Part shown: in pieces, positions 30,781 through 42,700 of the stretch
Position numbering within the stretch: position 1 is the first letter of the stretch
How the letters are laid out: each line of letters opens with the position of its first letter
NCBI RefSeq assembly: GCF_040436345.1
Contig: NC_133223.1
Location: 24,182,410 to 24,246,409, forward strand
From: Pagrus major
Taxonomy: Eukaryota > Chordata > Actinopteri > Spariformes > Sparidae
Direction of reading: 5' to 3'
Length of the DNA: 64,000 nt
The notes under the pieces: model-generated
The model's database searches: none
Told to the model about the DNA's origin: nothing
What the model saw: the letters and a program-made list of their open reading frames with translations, nothing else
Program-made: the position numbers and the translations under genes

Positions 30781-31617
30781 CAGGCTCTGTACTTTCTACT
30801 CCTTAAATTTTATGATCAATTATTGATTATTTACAATGCTTTACCAACCCAAAATGTCAGTATTTGATGTTTAAGTTTAATGGTCTTTGAATTATATAAA
30901 TGTGACGTTAGGTTCAGTTAGCTTTGCACAGTAGAAATTTCCTTCAGAGGGTTGAATCAGAAGAAGTTGAATCAGTACTTTTAATTTTCCCTTTTTAGTA
31001 TCTGTACCTCTGCTTGAGCGAAGAATGCGTGTACTTTTGCCACCTCTGTACATTTCCAGGAAACTTCAAACTGTTTTTTTGTTCAACTTCTGCTGATCGT
31101 TCCATTTTAACGTTTTAAAGTTTCCGTCTAACTTCTCCTCACCAGGCAACTAACTAGAAGAGACTTGTTACAGCACCATTTCCAACTAGTTTATGGCTAA
31201 CATCTTCTGATAGTGCTAGCTTAACTTCTGACTAGTTTCTCTCTAACTAGTCGAGATAAAGGTGAGTTGTCGCAGATTAAATTTAGCAAAAACCAGTTGG
31301 AAGTTTCCCGGAAATGAACAGCTATTTATTAACTGCTCATTTGAAGAGAGTCGAATATTATTATTATTATAATTTCTGGGTAATTTTCAATCGATTTTGA
31401 GGTAATTATTGTGGTAATTTCTTTTTTAAATACTTTATTGCCATATTTCCTTCATTATCTCCGATATGATTATTTGCTCACGAGTCCATTGCACATCTTT
31501 TATACTTTATATACAATTAAACGAATACATAACAAAAGATAACTACAACACCAACTCAGTAAAACAAAAAAAAACTCATACCAATAAATATGCAGACTTG
31601 TAAAATGAAGTGTTACC

Positions 31618-33379
31618 GTATATTTTCTTTTAATAACAAGTCAGTGGTGGAGAGGCTTTAAAATGGATGGGAAAGATTCAAATACATTTTGAATGTAAAG
31701 AAAGACAACATGGAGTGACAAAGTGAATTGGGCTCTGGACTTAGGAGGCACTGGTTTTACCAATCTAAACTTTAATAGTTATCGTATTTACCATATTTAA
31801 CATTTATAAAATGTGTTCTAACAGAGGAAATAATCACAAGATCACACTTCTGTACAAAATGTAAGCGTCTCTTGTTACTGCGGTGACGGTCCATTTCCAT
31901 CTCTGTCAGATGAGCGATGAAATTTGTACTTATGAATTCCTGACAGCTGCTTTTTTTTTTTTTTTTAAATATGACCTCTCGGCTAAAAATAAACAGCTGA
32001 AAAAGAAGGACATAACAGCACACATTCAAAACTTAACATCAGTGGCCGGACGGATTAAATTGATCTTTATGGATAATGGTAATAATCACATACAGGCTGA
32101 ACGTCACGGAGCTATAAAAAGGTAGGCCCAAAGAGCTGTGCAAGAAGAAGAGGCTTGAGGAATCCGAGGAATGTGAGCTACATGTTGTCAAGCGGGGAAG
32201 TTGTCCCATCTGCTACAGTGCAGACCTGCCGCCCACCTCTCAGCCCCGCGGCACCTCACACAGACTGTAAAATCAACTCTTTGTAATCGACTTATCTGTG
32301 TTTTAACAGACAGATTTAATCAGGTTGTAGCTGAACACAACATCTGGAGGATAAAAAAAAACAAAAAAAAAACCCTTTCTACATCGACTCCAGGCTCTAC
32401 CATTCAAACAGAACTCGACAGTGATAATGCAGCCTTGTATTCATCTCAACACATCAGCGCCTGTGTGACTTGTCTGAGGATAGCTACAATTATTGATGAC
32501 AGAGGAGAAGATTGTTATGCATAGCCTGTACAGGATGCCATCAGAGACTGTGATTGGGAACCTTTTGAAAATGTCAAAGTGACACATGATTATGAATATT
32601 AAACAGCCATGTATAGCCCATGATTACTTGACAGGGGGAGGGGATTTGACAGATGAAGGACTGTGGAATCTCATTGTGAGCTAAAAATGATGTACAGCGA
32701 GGTTGCGGCGACAGAATGCACCGATCAAATTAACAGAAAAATTATGCTGTCGTTCCTAAACATGATATCCTGCAGTGTGAAGTATTTAATACATTTCCCA
32801 GACAAATGTTGTGAGTTACATACAGAGTGGATTGTCAAAGGCCTGTCAACGCTCAGGGCTTTTGGATATTGTGCAGGTTAAACTGTAAAAGTTAGCCAAA
32901 CAAAATCAGGATCTTTAAAGTTTCGAGAGCGAATGAGCTGCTAGCTCGCTATGAGGGGGAAACATGATCAACATCCCCACCAACATCAAAACATTTGTCT
33001 AGTGATGTAGCACACGCAGTCATGTGTTGTAAATGAGTGTGTCCTTTCTTGGCTCCAGCTTTGTCAAATATATAAACGGATAAATAATAGACAGTAATAA
33101 AGCAACGCGTCTCACATTTTTCAGGTCAGAATTAATTAAAAAAAGACCACATCTCAGGCATTACATCATTTCTGAAAGCACATTCATGACTGCGTCCCTA
33201 CATGGTTCAGTGATGATGAATATGAAGCTGAGCAAACATTTGCAAAAGATGATGTCTCTGACATTAGATTGAAGCCCAGTAAGACAAAAGGATTAGAAGG
33301 GAGGAGGCGATATTAAGTAGCCCGTTTGATTCTGTCTTCTGACACAAAGGACAGTGTCAAGCAGCAGGGGGACCGAGTT
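31618..33379. other. Intergenic sequence, chpf-asic4 interval
   Basis: No recognised gene. The plus-strand open frames at 32201-32524 and 32663-32881 have no recognisable homology. The stretch 32130-33000 lacks obvious repeats and could be conserved non-coding DNA, but conservation cannot be judged from one sequence. Confidence 0.35.
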
Positions 33380-34295
33380 CAGTGTTTGGCAAGTCGCAAA
33401 CAAGTCTCAAGTCAAGTCACAAGTCCTAAACTCTGCGCTTCAAGTCCTGAACAAGTCGTGATGCGCTCTTCACCAAATTTACACAAATCATGAATGCTTT
33501 TAAATGAATGGAGAAACATTAAAGTAACATTACATTGCAAGTTCACTGCTGTAACGTTGGCATTTTGCAGCGCATTGCCATCAAAGTACGAGGCAGGGGA
33601 GGAAACCTTTAAAGCAACTAAATATAACTTCCCGGAGAAAGATAGCTGATTGTCTAATCTCATCCCCAGGTCGTCAAATACTGAAGCTTTGGGTTGGCAG
33701 CTCGGGTCGGATGGCCAGCCAAAGCGTCAGTATCTGACAACCTGAGGATGAGACTCAACAATCATCTATCTTTCTCCAGGAAGTTACATTTTGTTGATTT
33801 AACACTTGCCTGTCTAAACAGGTCGTTGCTGTACAACTGCTGAAACTGAGTCTAAGGGGCCTCTTTTGTGGACAACGGATTGCTGTGTATGCAATATATC
33901 AGTGACTTCTCCTGCCTGACTTTATTTAGCCAGCTAGCTAGCGAAGTTACTTTACTGTGAAGCTAACATTAGCTAAGAATGAACCATGTTAATATTAGCC
34001 TTGACTTACGGTTATATTTGCAACTTGAATGAAGTTGGAAGCTTGTTGAATCTCAATCTGTGATTTTCTAATTGTAGGTTTCTTTTAGAAATGAATAGCA
34101 TTAACGTCAGTTGATTCAGGAAATGAAGTGATCTGTGGTGTATTTTTTGAATAATGTAGCCTACCTTTTAATATTTTGGCTTGGGGGAAGTTCAAGTGAA
34201 GTCACAAGTCATTGGTTAATGTCCAAGTCCAGTTTTTTTTTATTTTGTCGAGTCTAAAGTCATCAAATAGTGACTCGAGTCCACACCTCCGGTCA
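33380..34295. repeat. 'CAAGTC'-rich fold-back repeat
   Basis: The left end carries repeated AAGTCTCAAGTCAAGTCACA-like words. The right end (34190-34290) carries AAGTCACAAGTC, TCCAAGTCCAG and GACTCGAGTCCACACC. The core is a long hairpin (33626-33785). The pattern matches a teleost repeat rich in CAAGTC. No coding capacity. Confidence 0.55.
33626..33785. repeat. Long hairpin: 67-bp inverted arms, 26-bp loop
   Basis: Arm 1 is 33626-33692 and arm 2 is 33719-33785. The arms pair along their full length with about nine mismatches. Matching words are AACTTCCCGGAGAAAGATAG and its complement, and CTCATCC with GGATGAG. The loop edges (GGTTGGCAG and GGCCAGCC) extend the pairing imperfectly. Confidence 0.75.
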
Positions 34296-35316
34296 TGCCA
34301 AATTGCGTAGATTAGCTCGTCCAGCTAGTCTTAAAAATTTAGGACTAGCCTGCCGTTCTAACTTAAACCTACACAATAACCTAAAGCCATTTAACACAGC
34401 AGGAACTTAACGTAATGTAACCTAAGGTGTAGCCATCGTCATGGGTTCTACTTTTGTTTCCACCCTAGGCAAGAGGTGATACTAAATACAAATCCCAGGT
34501 ACTTACAGGGCCGTCACATCACAACGAAGGTGACCAAAACAAGCACAAGAAAAGCAACTACTACTACAACTAATACATAAAAAGAGAACACAACAAAAAG
34601 ATGTCTGGCTAAAGAACCATTATAAACAAACACATGGACAAACCGTGCAGGTAATGAATTAAAAAATACGAAACAACCGAAAAACTATGAAGCGCTTCGA
34701 GGGACTTGACATTTTGGACCACCGGCTGACTCGAGCAGCGCCCTGCAGCGAGCATAAATGAGAAAGAAAATCTGTATCTGCTTTATTCATTCCATTCCAC
34801 TGCTTACTTAACTGTCCTACCATAAAGATTATTGTGATATAACATAGTGTTGCTGATATTTCTGTTGCTTTCAGTCCAAGATATCTCATTTTGTAGGTTA
34901 CAGGTTGTTAAGTTCCTTCAGTGCGTAAGGGCAACAAATATGAAACATGATTATGAATTAACTGATGTAAGAGTTTCCATTTTTATTGAACATTTCCACC
35001 TTTCTTAGCTTGTGCTCTTAAAAACTGTTGTGTCTGCTTAGTTAAAGAATATTTCAGCCTCCAGAGCAGTTTTATAAGTTAAACTCCTGTATACAATTTT
35101 GGTACTGAATGTAAAAGCTGCTCTAATTCTACTTTTGTCAGATAAAAATCTTTCTACAGCAACAAAACTCCTCTTTCTTGCTAACTACTCTGATATTTTT
35201 TTTAAACTGTCCTTTTTTTTTTTCATGGATCAGCTCCCCCGAGTCGCATCAGTCTAATGTGCTCAGTGATGTGTGCAAAATGTTAAAGTGCACATGCAAA
35301 CAAACAAACAAACACA

Positions 35317-35351
<35 letters not shown>

Positions 35352-36577
35352 TGTAAATAGCTGCTACACTTTTACAGTGATACTGGCCCACATGCAGAAG
35401 GAGATGACTTGGCAAAAAAATAAAATTCTGTTTCTTATTGCTTATGTCAGCTTAAAGTTAGGAATGCTAACCGGAGTGAAGAGTGGATGGTCGGCAGAAA
35501 TGAACAAGAAGAATAATTTAAGTACAACGTGTCATAACTGAAAACATCATCCATATGCAGAGGATTTATGTGCCGTCTTGGAAAAAGCAGTAGACGTATA
35601 AAAGGAAACGATGGAGATTATAGTCGATCCATTTTCCGTTACCTGGACGGATGTATTGATGTTTGGCAGTCTAACATGTCTGCAGATTGTAAGTGTACAG
35701 TAAATGCTACAATCGTGATATTGTCATATAAAAGTCTTTTCTCAAATGTATAAATAACTAAAATTAATATTACATAAGTTATATATTAACTGAATATAAA
35801 CAACAACCATTGAAACAGAACTTTTAGATCTTTCTCATTTAAAGTTGGACTTTATGTACAGGTACAATGCTACTCTCTAACACCTTAACCACAAACCAGA
35901 CAGAGTGTATCATGTGGAAAGATGCTGCTAGGTCTTCTAAGCCAAGGTCATACAGTTCAGCCTAAATAATTCCCCTCATATTTTGGATGGATGTAGCACG
36001 AGTAGGGTTTGCTTACTGAAGTATTCTCATCTTGTATACAATATAGAACATATAGATAATAGTATCTCCTTAAATAATTACATAATTTATAATGTGTGAC
36101 GGCTTGATATGGTACAGTGTGTTTTCCATGAAGCAGGAGGAATAGTTTGAGGAGAGATAAATGGACAGATACAAAAATCAGAGATGCTAGCTGAATAAAT
36201 AAATTATGCTTTTCCCTTTTTGGACTATAAACTGATCAAGGTGGCATGCAGTCCTCCTCTTGTTCCCTTATAGTGATCATGTACCAAACATTGGTCCTGA
36301 AATCACAAAGTGCCTGACTTCTTCTCACGTGAAGCTGGACGAAGTTGAGAGGGGTCCCATCCGGAGAGAAAAAAGTAAAAGCGGTGTCCGATTTGTGCCT
36401 ACATACTGTACGTACAAGTGCTCTGTTAGCAGCACGAGTTTGGTGTTCGACTTTGGCTGTAGCTTTTCACTGGTGACAGCAAAAGGACCGACGGAAAATG
36501 CCAAGGGTCTGTTATTGATCTCAACACAGACAGCTCTTATCTTTTGGTGTCACCAGGACTGGAAACGATGGCGGGCT
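34296..36577 (-). other. asic4: asic4 3' flank, probably including the 3' UTR
   Basis: No other gene is recognised. An AATAAA on the minus strand (TTTATT at 34983-34988) would give a 3' UTR of about 1.6 kb. The (CT)n(CA)n tract at 35317-35350 would then lie in the UTR. Confidence 0.3.
35298..35350. repeat. Compound microsatellite (AAAC)n(CT)n(CA)n
   Basis: AAACAAACAAACAAAC is followed by CTCTCTCTCT and about ten CA units. Confidence 0.9.
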
Positions 36578-36625
36578 CTAGCAAGCGAAGTCCTCAAACA
36601 CGCCGTGGTGCCCGGCATGATGGTG

Positions 36626-36658
<33 letters not shown>

Positions 36659-36739
36659 AGGATGAGGGAGGTGGTGGTTGGGGAGGATAGTGTTGGCGTA
36701 CGCCCCCTCTGGGTGACTCCTTGTCATGTCGTTGGGCTC
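36578..36739 (-). CDS. asic4: asic4 coding exon 10 and stop, with Pro-His repeat
   Basis: Encodes [20 protein letters not shown], a His/Pro-rich run, and the conserved end GVFEDFAC; the TAG stop is at 36578-36580. The acceptor is CTTCAACAG. The Pro-His run comes from a hexamer repeat at 36625-36662. Confidence 0.95.
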
Positions 36740-39700
36740 CTGTTGAAGGAACAACAAACAAGACAACTTCAAGACACAGAAAAAAACAACCACATAGGTC
36801 ATTTATGAAAGCAGGTATTACCCACATTGAAGTGTGTTGTTAGATGGCGACCTCTAGTGGATATAGTTATTATTACTGCAGCAAAGGAGGAAGTAATTTA
36901 AGGAGGTCAGGGTGGACGGTCGGTTAAACAATCGCAGGACTTTTATCCAGGCAACCTCTTGTCCAGTGTAAAATCAAAAGTTGATGGTGAGTTTTTTCAA
37001 GTTACGAACCGTAGTTAAGTGACGTCACATACAAAAGGTAACTTAGGTGATATGACGTATGGAAGTCTGTAAGTGAAGTTACACAAGTAATGTATCGTTT
37101 TAACCCAAACCACAAACCTAACAAGCCTTAACCTGCCTGTATTGTTACAATGTTGTTTTGGAAACAGTGACATATGTTATTTCGGGAGTCGCTGGCAGCC
37201 AACCTATTCAGTCATTAAGGTTTGAGGATGTGTTGTCAAGATAACGTGCAATCATTTGTCACAATATGTAGGTGGTAACGTTCAGTGAAATTAATCTCTC
37301 GACAGCGTCAACCCTGGCGACCCTGACACCACTGTTATTACCTTGATCGTGAATTAGATGGACATTTATCTCAAACTCCAAATGATCCCTGGTCCTTGAA
37401 CTGGTTCTGGTCAATATTCTTGGAACCTTGGTGTTATCTATCAAACCGTCTTGTGTTTCAGCCAGTTTTAAGGGGGACCATTTTAATCAAAGATGGTTTA
37501 TCAACAGAGGACTAGATAGTGAACGCAAAGATGGTGCCCATTCAGGTGTATTGGGAAAATGTTTTTTGAGCTGCAATACTGCGAGTGGCCACTCGGAAGC
37601 AAGGCTTAGCAGCGTCATTGTATCCAGCTAGATCCATGTGTAAAAGCTAGCCTGTCTCTGTCCAAAGTTTAAAAGAATGCCTCCCAATACTTCTAAATAT
37701 CTTAATGTAAAATAAAGATTAGTGGTTTTAGGGGAGTTAGTTGTTGCTGTCTTGCCAGATATGGTAATTTGCTCTCTCTACAGGCACAATGATACCTAAC
37801 AACCTCACTGTGATGACTGCACCTGGCTGTTGCTTGCTTATAGTAACAGCACCAAACTTCCCCCAAAACCACAAATTGTATGGATTGAAAACACAGATGC
37901 GATGTGTGAATTTGAGATCTTCACACTTGTAAATCCTGCTCTTTACCTCATGGGATTAATATTGATCTTCTCACGTAACTCTAGAAAAAAGTGTATTTCC
38001 CAAAATGTTGAAGTATTCATTTTAAATCTCATTTACTTTAACAGATTGTGACAAAACAAGTCCAGTGAAATGATACTGTTTGATACTGATGCTGCAGGTT
38101 TAAATGACACCTGTCGTTTTCTCAGCTGTAGCTGATGATTGTTAATTCAGTGTGATGGCCAACTGAAATTCTTGGATCCTGTCTGCTGAATACACTGTGT
38201 AAACCGGTGTGTATAACACTTACACGGCATCTTTGGCCATGGTTGTAGAGAGAAAGATACCAGTAGCATGCCAGGTAGCTGAATATATATTTTAAGTCAA
38301 TTGACAGCTGAGTTCTCGGTCAGCTTGAGTGAATTTTCTGTGAATTGTTATTGGATTTTTTCAATAGATACTGAGGTTTTCTGCACATACTCTAAACTAA
38401 TCTGCTGTCTACATCTGTACTGGAAAATAAAATTTGATGTAAGCCAGTCACACCCTCCAAACCCAATCAAAGCTGCAAATATTTAATACCGACAAAATTA
38501 ATCTTTTCTCTTCTCAGGCTGACTTGTTTAAAGATGATGTTATAGGTTTAGTATGTAGTGTGGAGACACTGTTATGCTTTAGATGTGAGACAATAAATCT
38601 GTTGTTCAAATATAAGAAACTTCAGAATAAAGTTGTGCAAGAACTAATGCAAGCTCCAGGGGAGGATGTGTGCTTTTCGCAGTGGTTAAGACTAATTAGG
38701 AGCAATACATTCTTCATTATTTTAGCAGTGGAAAAATTAATTTGCTTCTCTGTAAATTATTCCCTTGTAGTTTCTTAATGCAGTTACAGGGCTGCAGGGG
38801 AGGTTGTGTACTCATGAAAACAGTGCAGCTGGTAGTACGATGTGTGCCGTACCTTTGTTTTCATCTCCTCCAGACCCACTGTTGCGACAGTGCTCGGCTG
38901 CTGCTTGCTCTTCTTCTCCTCTTTCTGCGGCCTCAGCAGACGCTGTAGCCGGTGCTTGATCACCTGGTTTCACCCGTAGCACAACGGCAGGGAGGGCAAA
39001 AGAGCAGAGATGAGTGCGGGAGACAAGAGATACAGCAGAGTGAAGAGTTCATGCACTGTGATGTCTGCATTATAGTCCCTGCCTCTGATTCTTGCTTTAT
39101 TCATACATGTTTGGTAGTCAGCACGCAGCAGGCTAGAAATCTTATACAGCTGAGACAGGAGTTCATTTCAAGATCAGTGTTAGTAGCATGTCCTCAGCAC
39201 AGACCTGAGCGGATATTAGTTTCTCCAGGCTGCAAATGAAACTCCTCACATGCAGTATAAGAGATAACATGCACCACCAGTCCTGAGATTTTCTCATGAT
39301 TATGTCTTGGAAGAACACTTTACGTACTGACGTTAAACATTAGAAACATACTCTTTGTCAACATTGAGTGAAACTAAAACAGACACTGACATTGCTAATG
39401 TGTTGTGTAAACAGTTACATTCTGTTGCAACAGATTTCTTGCTGAAATCCAGCTGTTAATTAGCGCTAATTATATCTCAGCTCGTTCTCATCTCACAATG
39501 TGATTGGCTGATATGTGTGTGTGTACTGATACTGCACCTCATAGATATAATCCAGTATTTCTAGGATTGTCAGGATGCTGGCTCCAATGAATAAGCCCAT
39601 CTGTCCACCAATGTCACCTGAGAAGAAAGAGGACAAACAAAATGGACACGATGCCTAAGCACAGCGTCTACAACCCTATATATTTACCTTTCACTCTGTT

Positions 39701-42700
39701 TAAATATGCAGAAAAGAGAGAAATCTTACCTAATAAACCTGCAACATCGTAGGCTTTCTTTTGCTCGATGGTTTCATAGTTCAGAGCTTCAAAGAAGATG
39801 TCTAAGACCAAGAAGTTGTCTCTGGATAAACAAGCGGAGTGTGAATGTCAAACAAAGTGAAACACACTTGCTTACTAAAAATCATAATTTGAAAAAAATA
39901 CCGTTCCGAGTCATCTTTATGCTCACTGTAAATTGTCATGATGGGATTGTCAGGCCTGTAGCGCTCTACACAGATCCAACCAGCGATTGTGAGATAATGA
40001 GGTGTTTCAGGGTTTAACTGAGATGAGCAGAACGAGCACTGACAGCGTGTTCAGTCACTGCCACGTCTCTGATCTCTCTGGATTTAGAAAGTCTGGTAAT
40101 ATTAAGCGTTGTGAGGCATCATGAGCTCTTTGGTTTAGGCGTGCTTACCTTCTACAACATCCCCCGTTATATGAGGCACTGAGAGGAGCTTCAGGATAAG
40201 TGCTTTAAGTTTATTATAATCTGCTGGTACGTAAAACAGGATTAAAAGTTAAAGTCACTACAAGTTACAATGTCCAATACATCTCACAGTATTATTGTGC
40301 TGGATGGAACAAATGATATGATGGTGTTTGTCAAATCAATCTCAGCACAAGGTCGATTTATGAGCTTTTCTGGAGGTCTAAAGCACATCTCGCAGTTGTG
40401 TTTGTTGCGTGTTTATTTGCATAATACAAAAATAAAAAGAAGAAAGGTTAAAACACAAGAGAAACATCATATGGTAATAATAGATGTGCAGGCAGAGGCA
40501 AAAAGTCAAAAGGCAAAACATCAAAATTCAAGAGCAAAATAGCTCAAGACAACAAATTTGACACTACAGTATTGTTACTGATGTATTTTCAAAATCAACA
40601 ATGAATTTTTAAGCACATTTTTAAAATGTAGTCAAGTCAAAATGTAGACATTCTGACTATTTATATTTTAGTATTCATATGTAATTGGTTTGTCATGTAG
40701 GACTATTTATAGGAGACGTATAACCCAATATTATACATTATATTTATATGCATTTCACAATGCATTTTAATGTGTCTTTACTTATTCAGATTTAGATGTT
40801 TAAATGGAAAACTATTTACAGATGCTTTGTTCTGAATTTCAATGAGGTGAAACCACTGAAATAGTTTTGACGCACACTGACGCTAACATTGTGTTGTTTT
40901 TTTTTTTAATTTTTTTTTTAAATTTTCAAAATATATGTTAATGTAGCCATGTGCCTAGATCCAGCCCAGTGTACAGTGCTAAATATGCTAAGGTAATCAT
41001 CAGAGGCAGAAGGCTGCGTGATTTTGTAATAAACTGAACAACCTGCAGTTTGTTGATTTGCAGAACCTAAAGGAGACATATTATACTCATTTTCAGGTTT
41101 ATAATTTTATTTTGGGTTACCACTATAATAGGTTTACATGCTTAAATGCTAAAAACTAAAAACCCATCAGTTTTCTCAGCACTTCATCCCCCCTCTGTCT
41201 GAAACGCTCTGTTTTAGCTCCTGTCTCTTTAAGGACCCCCCCAATCCGTCTGCTCTGATTGGTCAGCTCACACACGCCGGACCCAGCACAGCAAAACAAA
41301 AACAGAGCAGCTGTGCCTAATTAACTCTTATGTGCCAAACTAGCTGCTAGGCATAAATTATGCAAATGTGTGACATGGTGATGTAGTGTGATGTCACAAA
41401 GTCGCAGTATTAAAGGCAGGACTACTGACGAGGTGTTTCAGGGGCAGTGTTTTCTGTGGGAGAGAGGAGCTTCTGTTGGTGCAGACTTTGACCTTTTGAA
41501 CTCTCAAGATCTTTTACACGCACAAGAAAGTATATAAAACACTGAAGGGACGGAAAAAAATGAAAACCAAATTATTTGTTATTTGTTTAAGGGTTAATCA
41601 TAAAAATGGACATACAGACTTTAAATTAAATTTTACACTCAGTGTTTGATGGTTATGATATTCTCTGAGATTAGTTTAGTTTTTTTTTCCCATTTCCAAT
41701 TGTTTGGCACAACAGGAAAGACCACAGGGGCCTTTTTTTCAGGCAATCTGCCTGGTAGATACTTTGTCTGTCAAAGCTGATAACGTGGTACAAGTTGATA
41801 AGAGTACAAAACTGAAAGGTTTTATCCTCTCAGGATCATTATTGTTCATTTAATTCCACGGCAGTCTGCTCTTTTAATATTTCTACGTTGATAGTACAAA
41901 TTTCCCCAAATGTGGTGCTGGAAGAAAAACATTACTATTTTTCTGTGGGGACCATGACAATCAAACACAAATTGTCATGAAGTGTATGCCAAAGGGACAT
42001 TTATCAGATAGTGAAAAGCATATGAAATAATCCTCAGGATGACAATCCTGCAATTTAATGGAGAGTGCTCGGCAGACCTTCAGACCAGAAGAGAACAACT
42101 TCCTAGATTCATATAGTAAATAAATCACATTTTCAGATTAACATTATGCATACAGTATATACTTCTGATGACATCATGGTGCCTCAAAGTCAACTTGCTA
42201 TCACCAGACTTTCAACCAAAATGCACAGTTCACCTTAGGACAAAATTCAAATTGCTGCTTGTGTGAACATATAATTGACTTTGTTTGTATTTATGGTTGT
42301 CAGATAGTGATCACAGCTTGGAGGTCAGAGTTTATGGCCCTTTTTATTGAACGCTACATCACTGCTCATATGTGAGTTTAGTCTTGAAGGTTCCTGTCGT
42401 ACCTGATATAGTCCTCTGACTTGTCGTATTTCCTGGAGAGATAGCGAGCAGAGCCCTTGCTTGGGATTTTGACCATGGAGAGCTCTTTACCGTAACGGGT
42501 GAGATTACACGGCGTCTCGCATGGACACGTATCCCCAGTGTTCTTCTGTTGCTGTGCTGCAACACAAAGGAAACAGCGATTCAACAGAGTCAGTTTCAGT
42601 GCTGATTTGTTGGCAATCACTCTCCCAGAGAAACATATAAAAGCACCGTATAAAAAATACAACATAGAGTCTAGGGACAAGAAAGGAAAAAGTGTTAAGA

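Larger units (their letters stand above)
30276..31617. mobile_element. Nested non-autonomous DNA transposon with perfect 18-bp TIRs
   Basis: The left end GGTAACACTTCATTTTAC (30276-30293) and the right end GTAAAATGAAGTGTTACC (31600-31617) are exact reverse complements. Internal sequence near both ends (GGTAATTTC/GAGGTAATTATTG, CAGCTATTTATTAACTG words) is shared with the related element at 51989-52433. Inside sits a TACTT-type repeat (about 30456-31049), itself interrupted by a block with a hammerhead-like core (about 30580-30780). No transposase frame is present. I could not identify a target-site duplication. Confidence 0.6.

Noticed and set aside
36260-36808. 182-codon plus-strand open frame with a Val-Arg repeat
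   Set aside because: It is antisense to asic4 exon 10. The Val-Arg run is simply the other reading of the Pro-His hexamer, and there is no family resemblance.
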